Below are positions 9,433 through 17,439 of a stretch of 26,462 nucleotides of DNA, in pieces. This DNA comes from Candidatus Poribacteria bacterium. GTDB lineage: Bacteria > Poribacteria > DTPJ01 > WJIO01. Below the pieces are notes generated by a model that worked only from the letters and a program-made list of their open reading frames with translations, had not been told where the DNA came from and searched no databases. The stretch lies in contig WJIO01000229.1 of assembly GCA_014730235.1 (NCBI GenBank), positions 1-26,462 on the forward strand. The letters run 5' to 3'. Every line of letters starts with the position of its first letter. The first letter of the stretch is position 1. The translations under genes were made by a program, and so were the position numbers.

Positions 9433-9461
9433 TTTACCAGCGGCATAATAAGAGGTATACT
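9433..9461 (+). promoter_or_regulatory. Probable sigma-70-type promoter of the M81 peptidase gene
   Basis: TTTACC (9433-9438) lies 17 bases before TATACT (9456-9461) on the plus strand, about 58 bases upstream of the ATG at 9520. The -10 box is good and the -35 box is moderate. It is divergent from the promoter at 9372-9400, and the -35 boxes are about 33 bases apart, so the two could share regulators. Confidence 0.5.
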
Positions 9462-9519
9462 CAAAAATAGAATAATAGATAATTGTTTTGCAAATATACA
9501 AAAGAAAAGAGATAAAAAT

Positions 9520-10911
9520 ATGAAAATAGCAATCTGCGGTATCAGGCATGAAAGCAATTCTTTTTCAACATTAACTACAAAACTGGATGATTTCCGCATT
9601 ACGCGCGGGGAAGAAATACTTCAGGATTCATTCTGGTCATCATATCCCGACGTGGAATGGAAGCCAATCCTGATAGGCAGAGCAGGCCCTCATGGTCTGG
9701 TAGATAAAGGTGCATATATATCAATGCGGGATGAGATTATAGAAGGATTAGAGCAAAACCTTCCAGTTGACGGTGTTTACTTGAGCTTACACGGTGCAAT
9801 GGATGTTGTGGATGTAGGTGATGGTGAAAGCGATCTCATAACCCACATCCGGAAAGTTGTTGGTGATGATATACCCATTACCGGAAGCCTTGACCTTCAT
9901 GCCAATGTCTCGCCAATTCTGGCTGATTCCACATCAGCTTTAACCGCTTACAGGACTTCACCCCATATTGACGGTGCAGAAACCCGTAAACGGGCTGTAG
10001 ACCATCTGATAAATATACTAAGCACAGGAAAACACACCAGAAATGTGCTTATCAAACTTCCCCTTCTGCTTCCGGGAGAATATGCTGTAACAGAGGTAGA
10101 ACCAGCAAAATCCCTATACACCAAGCTCTTTGATATAGAGAAACGACCCGGTATTGTAGACGCGTCTATACTTATAGGTTGCGCATGGACAGATTCCGAA
10201 TATACATCTGTAAGCGTGATAGTAGTAGGTGAAGAGGATAGCCAGGAAGCAGACGCATGCGCAGTTGAACTTGCTCAGGATATATGGAGTAAAAGACATG
10301 AATTTAAAGCAGAGGTAGAAACGGTTTCAGTCGAAGAAGCTGTAACTAAAGCCATGAATTCTGAAATTTATCCGGTGGTAATATCCGATTCCGGGGATAA
10401 TGTAACAGCCGGTGGTGCTGGTGATACGCCTATTATGCTGGATGAGCTTCTGAAAGCTCATGCAGAAGATGCAGTAATTGCAGGCATAACAGATCCCGAA
10501 GCTGTTGATAAATGCGTGGAGTCTGGAACCAACTCAGTAATTAAGTTGAATCTTGGTGGCAAATTGGATACTTCAAACGGCTATAAAAAACAAATTACCG
10601 GCATTGTGGGTAATGTTGTACCTTCATGTATGGCTGTTGTAGCTATGAATGGTATAAAAGTGATAATCACCTCAGATCGAAGGGCTTTTACAGATACTCA
10701 AGGTTATAAGCAGGTGGGTGTTGATCCCCTGAAGGAAGAGATTATCGTCGTAAAAGTTGGGTTATTACATGGTAAAATAAGGGATATTGCCAAAAAACCA
10801 ATTATGGCCATGAGTCCGGGATTTACTTCATTATTGCTGGATGAATTACCATATAAGCGTCTGAAACGTCCAATATTTCCCCTGGATGACTTATCCCAAT
10901 TCAATGTATAA
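9520..10911 (+). CDS. M81 (MlrC-type) metallopeptidase
   Basis: The 463-residue product matches the M81 family, whose named member MlrC (microcystinase C) cleaves linear microcystin fragments. Family motifs appear in order: RHESNSF (9-15), YLSLHGAM (87-94), GDGE (100-103), SLDLHANVS (123-131), YRTSPHIDGAETRKRA (144-159) and SDSGDNVTAGGAGD (289-302). His91, Asp125, His127 and His149 are candidates for the metal site, judging from their conservation. The length is close to the usual 480-500. There is no signal peptide, so it should be cytoplasmic. Most M81 proteins are not microcystin degraders, and the natural substrate here is probably another peptide or amide. It appears to stand alone under its own promoter, and the next gene begins about 170 bases downstream. 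Confidence 0.88.
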   Translation: MKIAICGIRHESNSFSTLTTKLDDFRITRGEEILQDSFWSSYPDVEWKPILIGRAGPHGLVDKGAYISMRDEIIEGLEQNLPVDGVYLSLHGAMDVVDVGDGESDLITHIRKVVGDDIPITGSLDLHANVSPILADSTSALTAYRTSPHIDGAETRKRAVDHLINILSTGKHTRNVLIKLPLLLPGEYAVTEVEPAKSLYTKLFDIEKRPGIVDASILIGCAWTDSEYTSVSVIVVGEEDSQEADACAVELAQDIWSKRHEFKAEVETVSVEEAVTKAMNSEIYPVVISDSGDNVTAGGAGDTPIMLDELLKAHAEDAVIAGITDPEAVDKCVESGTNSVIKLNLGGKLDTSNGYKKQITGIVGNVVPSCMAVVAMNGIKVIITSDRRAFTDTQGYKQVGVDPLKEEIIVVKVGLLHGKIRDIAKKPIMAMSPGFTSLLLDELPYKRLKRPIFPLDDLSQFNV

Positions 10912-10933
10912 AACGATTAACCTTAAAGTTATT

Positions 10934-10972
10934 GGCTTTATGGGGTTTAATGTGGAAATAATTTGAAAATTC
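10934..10972 (+). repeat. Decayed left end of the MITE found at 15461 and 20190
   Basis: Aligned without gaps to the first 39 bases of the element at 15461, this stretch matches at 29 positions. The match includes the shared GTGG followed by AATAATTTGAAAA. No right end or inner palindrome could be found downstream, so it is either a solo end or an old, eroded copy. It lies in the 170-base gap before the glycosidase-like gene. Confidence 0.45.
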
Positions 10973-11080
10973 ACTATACTAATACATCTACTGAAATTGA
11001 TGCGCATGGGATTTCGCAGACTCAAACCAATATATAAATAATGATACACAAAAGATTTAGCAACCTGAGAGGTGATTGTT

Positions 11081-13714
11081 GTGATTAAGTTTTCAGTTTT
11101 AGGTTTAATTATAATATTACTGATATTTATAGAGGAGAATAACATTATAGGAGCTACGATTAAAGTCATGCGGTCTGAGGATGCCTATACTGAAAATTTA
11201 GTCAAAAATGGTAATTTTGAAAGCCTTCAGGATAAACAGATTCAGGGTTGGTCTGCATATAAACAGGGTTACGAAACCGGGCCGGGACAGGGACGCGGGG
11301 GATCGGTTGCCGCATACTGCCGGAATGAAAATGCCGGTGATCAGAAAGGCATAAGCCAGACTCTGGAGCTTGATCAGAAAAGAAGCCTGCCACTGCTGGT
11401 CAGGGGTTGGAGTAAGGCCGAAAACGTCAGCGGAGGCAGGAGTTCCGGTTACTCCCTGTATGTGGATATAACGTTTCAGGATGGCACTAACCTGTGGGGA
11501 CAGACGGGGAATTTCAGCACAGGAACACATGATTGGGAGAAGCAGGAAGTCTATATCATCCAGGGCAAGCCTATAAAACGATTAAACATATACGGCTTGT
11601 TTCGAGGACATAAGGGTCAGGTGTGGTTTGATGACATGGAAGTGTTTGAGATGGGTGGGGGAGAAAGTTCCCTGCTGGACGGCGTTCCGGTGGATTTAAG
11701 CGAAGTTTCCACAGGGGAGGATTACGTTATGGGATTGTTTGAGATGTCCACAGGTGACGGTATGGATATATCCTACGACTTCGGACGAGGCAGTCTTACA
11801 TCGATGAAGCTGGATGGTAAAGAGATCATGTATAAAGACATTCCATCGGGCTTCCTGGTCAGAGATGTGGAGGCCAACTCGGATTTTTACTCCTTTGAAG
11901 GAGGCATCTGCCAGGAACTGAGCCTGGCTCTGGACGCAAGGCCTGACGAAAACTCGACAGACAACTTTGTGCATATGTCGGGACAGATTACAGACATTAC
12001 CGGCAGGGAAAGGTCAATAACCCTCTTGTTCACTATTCCAGTGGATGCCACAGGCTGGAAATGGCATGACGACGTGAGAAGCCACAGAACAATAGAACCT
12101 GATAGAGAATACATCAACGCTGTAAACATCAAAACCGGCTCAACAGGCATGATGTCCCTGTATCCCTTCGGATGTATAACCAGCGAGGATAACGGCCTTG
12201 CCATCGGTCTGGATATGGACATGCCGGCCCAATACCGCATCGCTTACAATTCGGGTACAAAGCAATTTTTCATTGCCTACGACTTCGGTTTAGCCAAAGA
12301 GACGGATAAATTTCCCGGCTCTGCACCCTTCAGGTTTGTGATATACAGGACAGACCCGGAATGGGGATTCAGGTCGGCAGCTAAGAACCTGTATAACATT
12401 TTCCCACAGCATTTCGTGTGTCGATCTAAAGACCAGGGAATATGGATGCCTTTTACTGACGTAAGCACAGTAGAGGGGTGGGAGGACTTTGGATTTAAGT
12501 ATCACGAAGGTATAAACAACGTTCCTTTTGATGACGAAGCAGGCATACTGAGCTTTAGATACACTGAGCCGTCTACATGGTGGATGAGCATGGATCCTGG
12601 AATAGAGCGAACCCATGAGAATATAATGAAACAGCTTAATGAGTACGCCAGATCCGATGATTCCCGAAAGCGAAGATCGGCGGAAGCCACTATTATATCC
12701 GGTTCTTTTGATGAACAGGGAAGATATCAATACCAGGTGCGCAACACTCCCTGGAGCAACGGCGCGGTGTTCAGTTCCAACCCGAACCCGTATATCCCCG
12801 GTAATTCCGAAGCATATATTAGCTGGAATGACGAAATCAAAAGGCGGCTGTATGGCCCTGATACAAAGGGCGAACAGGACGGCGAATACCTGGATTCGCT
12901 GGAAGCCTATGTGACAGCTACAGAAAACTTCAGGAAAGAGCATTTTCAGTACGTCAACGTACCACTGACATTTTCCACAAACTCCAAAAAACCAGTGATC
13001 CATAAAATCTTTTCGGTCTACGAATTTTCCCGATGCCTGGCCAGGGATATTCACCGGATGAATAAACTTATGTTCGCCAATTCTGTACCACACAGGTTCG
13101 CTTTTCTGTGTCCGTTCTTCGACGTGATGGGCACAGAGATGAACTGGGTGGGTGCAGATGGAAGCTGGAATCCAGCGTCAGATAGCTGGATGAATCTGAA
13201 ACGCACCATGTGCTATCAGAAGCCGTATCTGTTCCTTATGAATACCCGTTATGAGAACTTCCCTCCTGAACTGGTGGAAAAATACTTCCAGAGAAGCCTC
13301 TTTTACGGCATGTATCCCAGCATGTTCAGCCACAACGCATCCCAGGACCCATACTGGAAAGCACCGGAATTTTATAACCGGGATCGTCATCTGTTTAAAA
13401 AATATATACCCATTATCAAACGGGTAGCAGAAACCGGGTGGGAGCCGCTGACATACGCTAAAACCGACAATGAAGCTGTATATGTGGAACGCTTCGGGCC
13501 TGACGAAAAGGGTAATGTGTATTTTACGGTATTAAACGATTCGAGGGAAGAACAGAAAGTAATTATGGAGATTACATCACATGTTAATATAAAGGATAAG
13601 CTAATAGATATTGTGTCTCAAAAAGAAGTCAAATTTAGCAAGAATGGTAAAACTGTATCTTTAGAATTGGATTTATCACCAGAACAGGTAATGGTTTTTA
13701 ATTTATCAAAATGA
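11081..13714 (+). CDS. Exported CBM-containing glycosidase-like protein
   Basis: The product is about 877 residues. A GTG at 11072 opens the frame, but GAGAGGTGAT is ideally placed for the GTG at 11081, so I take that one. A hydrophobic N-terminal segment (VLGLIIILLIF) is a signal peptide or anchor. Next comes a jelly-roll carbohydrate-binding region of CBM4/9 type (about residues 35-190: NLVKNGNFE, then HDWEKQEVYI and KGQVWFDDMEVFEM). A beta-rich region follows to about 440, and then a probable TIM-barrel with GEYLDSLEAYV, TFSTNSKKPVIHKIF, FLCPFFDVMGTEMNW and MYPSMFSHNAS. A beta-sandwich tail closes the protein. This layout fits a large polysaccharide-active enzyme, but I cannot name the GH family or its catalytic acids. 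Its stop overlaps the start of the sigma-54 activator gene (ATGA), so the two are translationally coupled. The ends of the gene are clearly more AT-rich than its centre. Confidence 0.7.
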   Translation: MIKFSVLGLIIILLIFIEENNIIGATIKVMRSEDAYTENLVKNGNFESLQDKQIQGWSAYKQGYETGPGQGRGGSVAAYCRNENAGDQKGISQTLELDQKRSLPLLVRGWSKAENVSGGRSSGYSLYVDITFQDGTNLWGQTGNFSTGTHDWEKQEVYIIQGKPIKRLNIYGLFRGHKGQVWFDDMEVFEMGGGESSLLDGVPVDLSEVSTGEDYVMGLFEMSTGDGMDISYDFGRGSLTSMKLDGKEIMYKDIPSGFLVRDVEANSDFYSFEGGICQELSLALDARPDENSTDNFVHMSGQITDITGRERSITLLFTIPVDATGWKWHDDVRSHRTIEPDREYINAVNIKTGSTGMMSLYPFGCITSEDNGLAIGLDMDMPAQYRIAYNSGTKQFFIAYDFGLAKETDKFPGSAPFRFVIYRTDPEWGFRSAAKNLYNIFPQHFVCRSKDQGIWMPFTDVSTVEGWEDFGFKYHEGINNVPFDDEAGILSFRYTEPSTWWMSMDPGIERTHENIMKQLNEYARSDDSRKRRSAEATIISGSFDEQGRYQYQVRNTPWSNGAVFSSNPNPYIPGNSEAYISWNDEIKRRLYGPDTKGEQDGEYLDSLEAYVTATENFRKEHFQYVNVPLTFSTNSKKPVIHKIFSVYEFSRCLARDIHRMNKLMFANSVPHRFAFLCPFFDVMGTEMNWVGADGSWNPASDSWMNLKRTMCYQKPYLFLMNTRYENFPPELVEKYFQRSLFYGMYPSMFSHNASQDPYWKAPEFYNRDRHLFKKYIPIIKRVAETGWEPLTYAKTDNEAVYVERFGPDEKGNVYFTVLNDSREEQKVIMEITSHVNIKDKLIDIVSQKEVKFSKNGKTVSLELDLSPEQVMVFNLSK

Positions 13715-15438
13715 ACTGTAAAGACATATTAAACAACATATCCGAAGGTGTCTTAACCCTTGACACTGAAATGAAAATTGTGGATTTCAATACAGCGGCA
13801 GAGGAGATTACCGGCTTTACGGCAGAAGAAGCCGTAGGTAAACCTTGCAGCCAGATATTCAGGACGGCTATGTGTAAACAAAACTGCCCACTGGTATCTG
13901 TATTGGAAACCGGGAATCCTATACCCAACTACGACGTAATTGCCCTGCGAAAAGATAATACCGAAATCCCCCTTAGAATTAGTTCCAATGTGCTTAAAGA
14001 TGAAAAGGGAGAGCTAGAGGGATTGGTGTGGAATTTCAGGGACGCGACGGAGATCAGGAATCTGATGTGGGAAGTGGTGGACAAGCATACCATAGCCTTG
14101 GAGGAAAACGCAAAGCTGGAGATAATCCTGGACAGCATTGCCGAAGGTGTGTTTACCATAAATGCCAACTGGCAGATAGAAAGCTTTAACGCCGCCGCTG
14201 AACGCATTACCGGGTTTACTGCTGACGAGGCCATAGGCAGGCCATGCTATGAAGTATTCAGGAGTGACATGTGCGGGGAAAACTGCGCCCTGGCCCGATC
14301 CCTTGAAACCGGAGAGCCAGTTTCCGGCTGTGAGGTAAATATAACAAGTAAAGACGGCAAACGGGTTCCCATAAGTGTAAGTGCCTCGGTGCTTGTAAAT
14401 GATGACGGTCAGGTAATCGGTGCTGTAGAAAGCTTCAGAGACCTTTCGGAGATCAAAAGGCTTACGGCTGAAGTGCATGGTCAATACGATTTCAGCAACA
14501 TCATAGGCAAATCAAGGGATATGCAGCAGATTTTTACACTTATCAAAAATCTTTCTGATACCGACGCAACCGTATTGATCCGGGGAGAAAGCGGCACAGG
14601 AAAAGAACTTGTGGCCAAGGCCATACATTACAACAGCCTTCGACGGGATAAGCCTTTTGTAGCGGTAAGCTGTGCAGCTTTGTCTGAAAATCTTCTGGAA
14701 AGTGAACTTTTCGGGCATGTGAAAGGCTCTTTCAGCGGCGCGGTGATGAATAAAGCCGGAAGGTTTGAAATCGCCGATAAGGGAACGCTGTTCCTGGATG
14801 AAATAGGCGACATAAGCCCAAACGTCCAGATAAAGCTCCTTCGGGTGCTTGAGAGCCAGGAATTTGAAAGGGTAGGAAGCGTCCAGACCATAAAAGTGGA
14901 TGTAAGGCTTATTGCGGCTACCAATAAAAACCTGGAAAAAGCCATAAAGGAAGGTGATTTCCGGGAAGACCTGTTTTACAGGCTGAATGTTGTGCCTATC
15001 TACATACCACCTTTACGAGAACGAAGCAGAGATGTTCCCCTTTTGGTGGAGCATTTCATAAGGCTTTTCAACAAGAAAACGGGTAAGGAGATAACAAAAG
15101 TATCACCAAAGGCAATGGACTTGCTGCTGGATTATCCCTGGCCCGGTAACGTGCGAGAACTGGAAAACGCCATAGAACATGCCTTTGTCCACTGCCAGAC
15201 CAGCACCATCATACCCGACCATCTGCCGGGATCATTACAGAAATCCGAATCGTTTATAGCAGATAAAGCCCTGTCCAGCGATAATCCCCTGGAAGCGGCG
15301 GAAAAGCAGGTGATCCAGAAAGCGCTGGAAGAAAACCAATGGGATCAGAATCGGGTTATGGATTTGCTGGGGATCAGCAGGACTACTCTGTGGAGGAAGA
15401 TGCATAAGTATGGAATAAAGAGGCCTGTGGGATTATAA
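13711..15438 (+). CDS. Sigma-54-dependent transcriptional activator with two PAS sensor domains
   Basis: The 575-residue product has PAS 1 (about 1-115), PAS 2 (about 133-250), an AAA+ sigma-54 interaction domain (about 260-490) and a Fis-type helix-turn-helix (about 530-570, ending GISRTTLWRKMHKYGI). Walker A is GESGTGKE (292-299) and Walker B is TLFLDE (359-364). The sigma-54-contacting loop reads GSFSGA (339-344) in place of the usual GAFTGA. The arginine-finger region FREDLFYRLN and LRERSRDVPLL are present. Each PAS domain carries C-x8-C-x3-C (Cys46/55/59 and Cys179/188/192), which suggests a metal, Fe-S or redox sensor. There is no receiver domain, so sensing is probably direct in the cytoplasm. 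Overlap with the glycosidase-like gene suggests a linked job. I found no convincing -24/-12 promoter in the window. Confidence 0.92.
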   Translation: MNCKDILNNISEGVLTLDTEMKIVDFNTAAEEITGFTAEEAVGKPCSQIFRTAMCKQNCPLVSVLETGNPIPNYDVIALRKDNTEIPLRISSNVLKDEKGELEGLVWNFRDATEIRNLMWEVVDKHTIALEENAKLEIILDSIAEGVFTINANWQIESFNAAAERITGFTADEAIGRPCYEVFRSDMCGENCALARSLETGEPVSGCEVNITSKDGKRVPISVSASVLVNDDGQVIGAVESFRDLSEIKRLTAEVHGQYDFSNIIGKSRDMQQIFTLIKNLSDTDATVLIRGESGTGKELVAKAIHYNSLRRDKPFVAVSCAALSENLLESELFGHVKGSFSGAVMNKAGRFEIADKGTLFLDEIGDISPNVQIKLLRVLESQEFERVGSVQTIKVDVRLIAATNKNLEKAIKEGDFREDLFYRLNVVPIYIPPLRERSRDVPLLVEHFIRLFNKKTGKEITKVSPKAMDLLLDYPWPGNVRELENAIEHAFVHCQTSTIIPDHLPGSLQKSESFIADKALSSDNPLEAAEKQVIQKALEENQWDQNRVMDLLGISRTTLWRKMHKYGIKRPVGL

Positions 15439-15460
15439 ATTTATATTACTCTATAAGTTT

Positions 15461-15623
15461 GGTTCTTCCGGATTTGGTGTGGCAATAATTTGAAAAATCT
15501 CTCTAATTGTCATTCCTGCGAAATCAGGAATGACAGGATTTAATTTTAAATTTATTTATAGAAAACCCGTGAATACTACTTAGATAATGTTTTTTACATT
15601 TCCACACTTAAATCGGAAGAACC
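15461..15623. mobile_element. MITE with ISL3-like terminal inverted repeats, copy 1 (163 bp)
   Basis: The ends are inverted repeats of 22 bases with 18 matches, starting GGTTCTTCCG on each outer side (15461-15482 and 15602-15623). Inside is a palindrome with 10-base perfect arms GTCATTCCTG and CAGGAATGAC (15509-15518, 15525-15534) around a 6-base loop. The flanking 8-mers (ATAAGTTT and AATTTTTC) do not match, so the target duplication has decayed or never formed. The element encodes no protein and would depend on a transposase elsewhere. The GGTTCTTCC end resembles ISL3-family IS ends; that family link is an inference. Confidence 0.75.
15509..15534. repeat. REP-like palindrome inside MITE copy 1
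   Basis: Ten-base perfect arms flank a CGAAAT loop. The same arms occur in the second copy at 20238. Sequences of the GTCATTCC/GGAATGAC type are common extragenic palindromes in many bacteria. Here it could serve as a bidirectional terminator between two convergent genes. Confidence 0.7.
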
Positions 15624-15746
15624 AATTTTTCAAACTCAACTCTGAAGAGCTAAAATTTCCCTTGCGCCTCAGTGATTCATTAGGCCTACGGTGAAGTTTT
15701 AAACTGGACATTATCAGCCCGACCTATGAAATACCATCCGGCACAC

Positions 15747-16340
15747 CTACAACAGTTTCTTTATCTCATTTTCGAATACACTCTTGGGTCTTGCACCTAC
15801 ATGAACTGAATCTATGTTACCCTGTCTATCCACTATAATAGTTGTCGGTATGCTGCGTATGGATTTACCTATACCTTTTTCATATTTAGTCTGCAATTCT
15901 TTTGTTACCATAATAACCGGATAATTAATTTTATTTTGTTCAATAAACTTTTTAACAACTGGCTCGCCGCCTCTGTCAACAGAAATACCAACAATAGTTA
16001 CATTTTGATCTTTATATTGATCGTAGAGTTCTATAAAACTTGGTATCTCTGCGCGGCATGGGGGACACCATGTAGCCCAGAAATCGACAAGAATTACATG
16101 ACCCTTCATGTCATCAAATGATATGTAACTACCGTCTACAAGATTTTTATATTTTTCACCCGATACTTCTGAAGAAGGATTTCCCGCTACTTTATCTGCA
16201 CTCTGGGTGTTATTATTCTCAGCGGTCTGTTTTTCTGCTTTTACATCGTTCTTTTTAGATTCCTGACATGAAGTTAAAAAGGCAGTACCAGCAAAAGCCA
16301 AAACCAGAATCGAAATGACTATATAACCGGATATTTTCAT
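15747..16340 (-). CDS. TlpA/ResA-like thioredoxin lipoprotein
   Basis: The 197-residue product has a lipoprotein signal peptide with lipobox LTSC (acylated Cys25) and a polar linker to about residue 60. A TlpA/ResA thioredoxin domain follows, with VDFWATWCPPCRAEIPSF (active Cys92 and Cys95), the GISVDRGG strand and IRSIPTTIIVDRQG, whose cis-proline stands in the usual place. Such proteins reduce disulfides outside the cytoplasmic membrane, for example in cytochrome c maturation, and need electrons from a membrane partner. GAGAGGAGAATATAT precedes the ATG. It is the last gene of the minus-strand cluster, 89 bases after the polyferredoxin gene, and that protein and the CXXC peptide are natural partner candidates. 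No cytochrome c maturation genes are visible, so its target is unknown. Confidence 0.9.
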   Translation of the reverse strand: MKISGYIVISILVLAFAGTAFLTSCQESKKNDVKAEKQTAENNNTQSADKVAGNPSSEVSGEKYKNLVDGSYISFDDMKGHVILVDFWATWCPPCRAEIPSFIELYDQYKDQNVTIVGISVDRGGEPVVKKFIEQNKINYPVIMVTKELQTKYEKGIGKSIRSIPTTIIVDRQGNIDSVHVGARPKSVFENEIKKLL

Positions 16341-16429
16341 ATATATTCTCCTCTCTTATCAAAGTTAAAAATTGGTTTTTCTATCACCATAAACACACTT
16401 TAATGTTTACAAATTCCTGCTATTTAATA

Positions 16430-17293
16430 TTATCGAGATGATTTGCGAGTATGGATAGTTTTCCCGTTTATTTCTGACGATATGGCATCAACGGGACATA
16501 CGTTAATACATTCCAGACAGCGTATACAATCCTTATGCTGTGGGTTCAGATATATTTTTATACTCATAGGGCAAGTTTTGTAACAGCGATTGCATTTGAT
16601 ACACTTATCAGAAACAGCCATCCTGAACAGGCTTATTCGATTAAACAACGAATATATAGCCCCTAGAGGACATACTGTACGGCAAAATGGACGTTTTGTA
16701 GGTATCATAATTACAAGAAAAAAAACGAGTATGGCTATTTTAAGCCAGAACTGAATTCCTATAAGCTGACGGAGGGATGAATCCAGAGTTGTTAATGGAA
16801 TTCCGGCTTCCAGAGTACCGGCGGGACATAGATATTTACAGAACCATGGTTGTCCATATCCCAGAGCATCAATAACCAGCAAAGGCAAGAGAATTACCAT
16901 CACTAACAATATAATGTATTTAAAATAGTTGAGAAATCTGGGAATTTCCAGCTTGGGTGTGGGAATTTTATATGTCAAATCCTGAAGTGCACCAAAGGGG
17001 CATATCCAACCGCAGGGCATTCTCCCCACAACTCCCCCCACAAATCCTAAAAGACCAATCACATAGAAACCCAGGTAATATTTACCTACAGCCAGGGATG
17101 GACGAATCTGGGCAAGAACGTTTTGCAGAGAACCTATAGGGCAGGAGAATATAGCCAGGGGGCAAGAGTAGCAATTGAGACCGGGAACACAGAAACCCTT
17201 TAATTTTCCATTATAAATAGTTCGGGCAAAGAGAGATGGCCAGTGGGAATTAATAATAAGAGCACTGGCGATTTGACTAATTCTTCTCCACAT
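16430..17293 (-). CDS. NapH/CcoG-like membrane polyferredoxin (4Fe-4S protein)
   Basis: The product is about 287 residues. The longest frame starts at a TTG (17326) inside the small gene upstream; the ATG at 17293 has a TAGGAT site and follows the small gene's stop by 5 bases, so I choose it. Several membrane segments alternate with cysteine motifs: NCYSCPLAIFSCPIG, MPCGWICPFGAL, CKYLCPAGTL and CRTVCPLGAI, the repeated pattern of NapH and related proteins. Two classical 4Fe-4S ferredoxin motifs close the protein (CIKCNRCYKTCP and CIRCLECINVCP). NapH-type proteins pass electrons from the quinone pool or cytoplasm to periplasmic partners. The neighbours, a CXXC peptide and a TlpA-like thioredoxin, suggest thiol reduction as the destination; this is an inference. 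Confidence 0.88.
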   Translation of the reverse strand: MWRRISQIASALIINSHWPSLFARTIYNGKLKGFCVPGLNCYSCPLAIFSCPIGSLQNVLAQIRPSLAVGKYYLGFYVIGLLGFVGGVVGRMPCGWICPFGALQDLTYKIPTPKLEIPRFLNYFKYIILLVMVILLPLLVIDALGYGQPWFCKYLCPAGTLEAGIPLTTLDSSLRQLIGIQFWLKIAILVFFLVIMIPTKRPFCRTVCPLGAIYSLFNRISLFRMAVSDKCIKCNRCYKTCPMSIKIYLNPQHKDCIRCLECINVCPVDAISSEINGKTIHTRKSSR

Positions 17294-17298
17294 TATTG

Positions 17299-17439
17299 TT
17301 ATCCTATACCCATACAACCTAAACAAATATTGACAGCCGTCTCAAGAACTTTTGAAACTTCACCCAGGTATATTCCGACTGCGGTGCTTATACCAAAAAT
17401 TAATATTATTATAAAAGGAATTAATTTGTAAATTTTCAT
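17299..17439 (-). CDS. Small CXXC-motif membrane peptide (CD1871A-like)
   Basis: This 46-residue frame, too short for routine gene finding, starts at an ATG that overlaps the upstream stop (TAATG) and ends 5 bases before the polyferredoxin ATG. The product has one hydrophobic helix (LIPFIIILIFGISTAVGIYL), a GEVSKVLETAVNI segment and a terminal CLGCMGIG. This matches the layout of the small CD1871A-family CXXC proteins, which usually lie beside 4Fe-4S membrane proteins. Tight spacing on both sides indicates translational coupling. The CXXC could accept electrons from the polyferredoxin or exchange disulfides with the TlpA-like thioredoxin. The family name is from memory of its length and C-terminal motif. 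Confidence 0.78.
   Translation of the reverse strand: MKIYKLIPFIIILIFGISTAVGIYLGEVSKVLETAVNICLGCMGIG

Larger units (their letters stand above)
15439..15746. other. Convergent intergenic region with MITE copy
   Basis: About 308 bases lie between the stop of the sigma-54 activator and the stop of the TlpA-like gene. A MITE copy fills 15461-15623. In the remaining 123 bases (15624-15746) I see no gene, no RNA and no clear terminator. The palindrome inside the MITE could end transcription from both sides. Confidence 0.5.

Noticed and set aside
12290-13093. Long 267-residue antisense frame inside the glycosidase-like gene
   Set aside because: It is a shadow of the plus-strand gene, has no motif, and no ribosome-binding site was found.
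15475-15500. TGTGGCAATAATTTG as a sigma-54 (-24/-12) promoter
   Set aside because: The GC of the -12 element is missing and spacing is off; the sequence is part of the MITE end.
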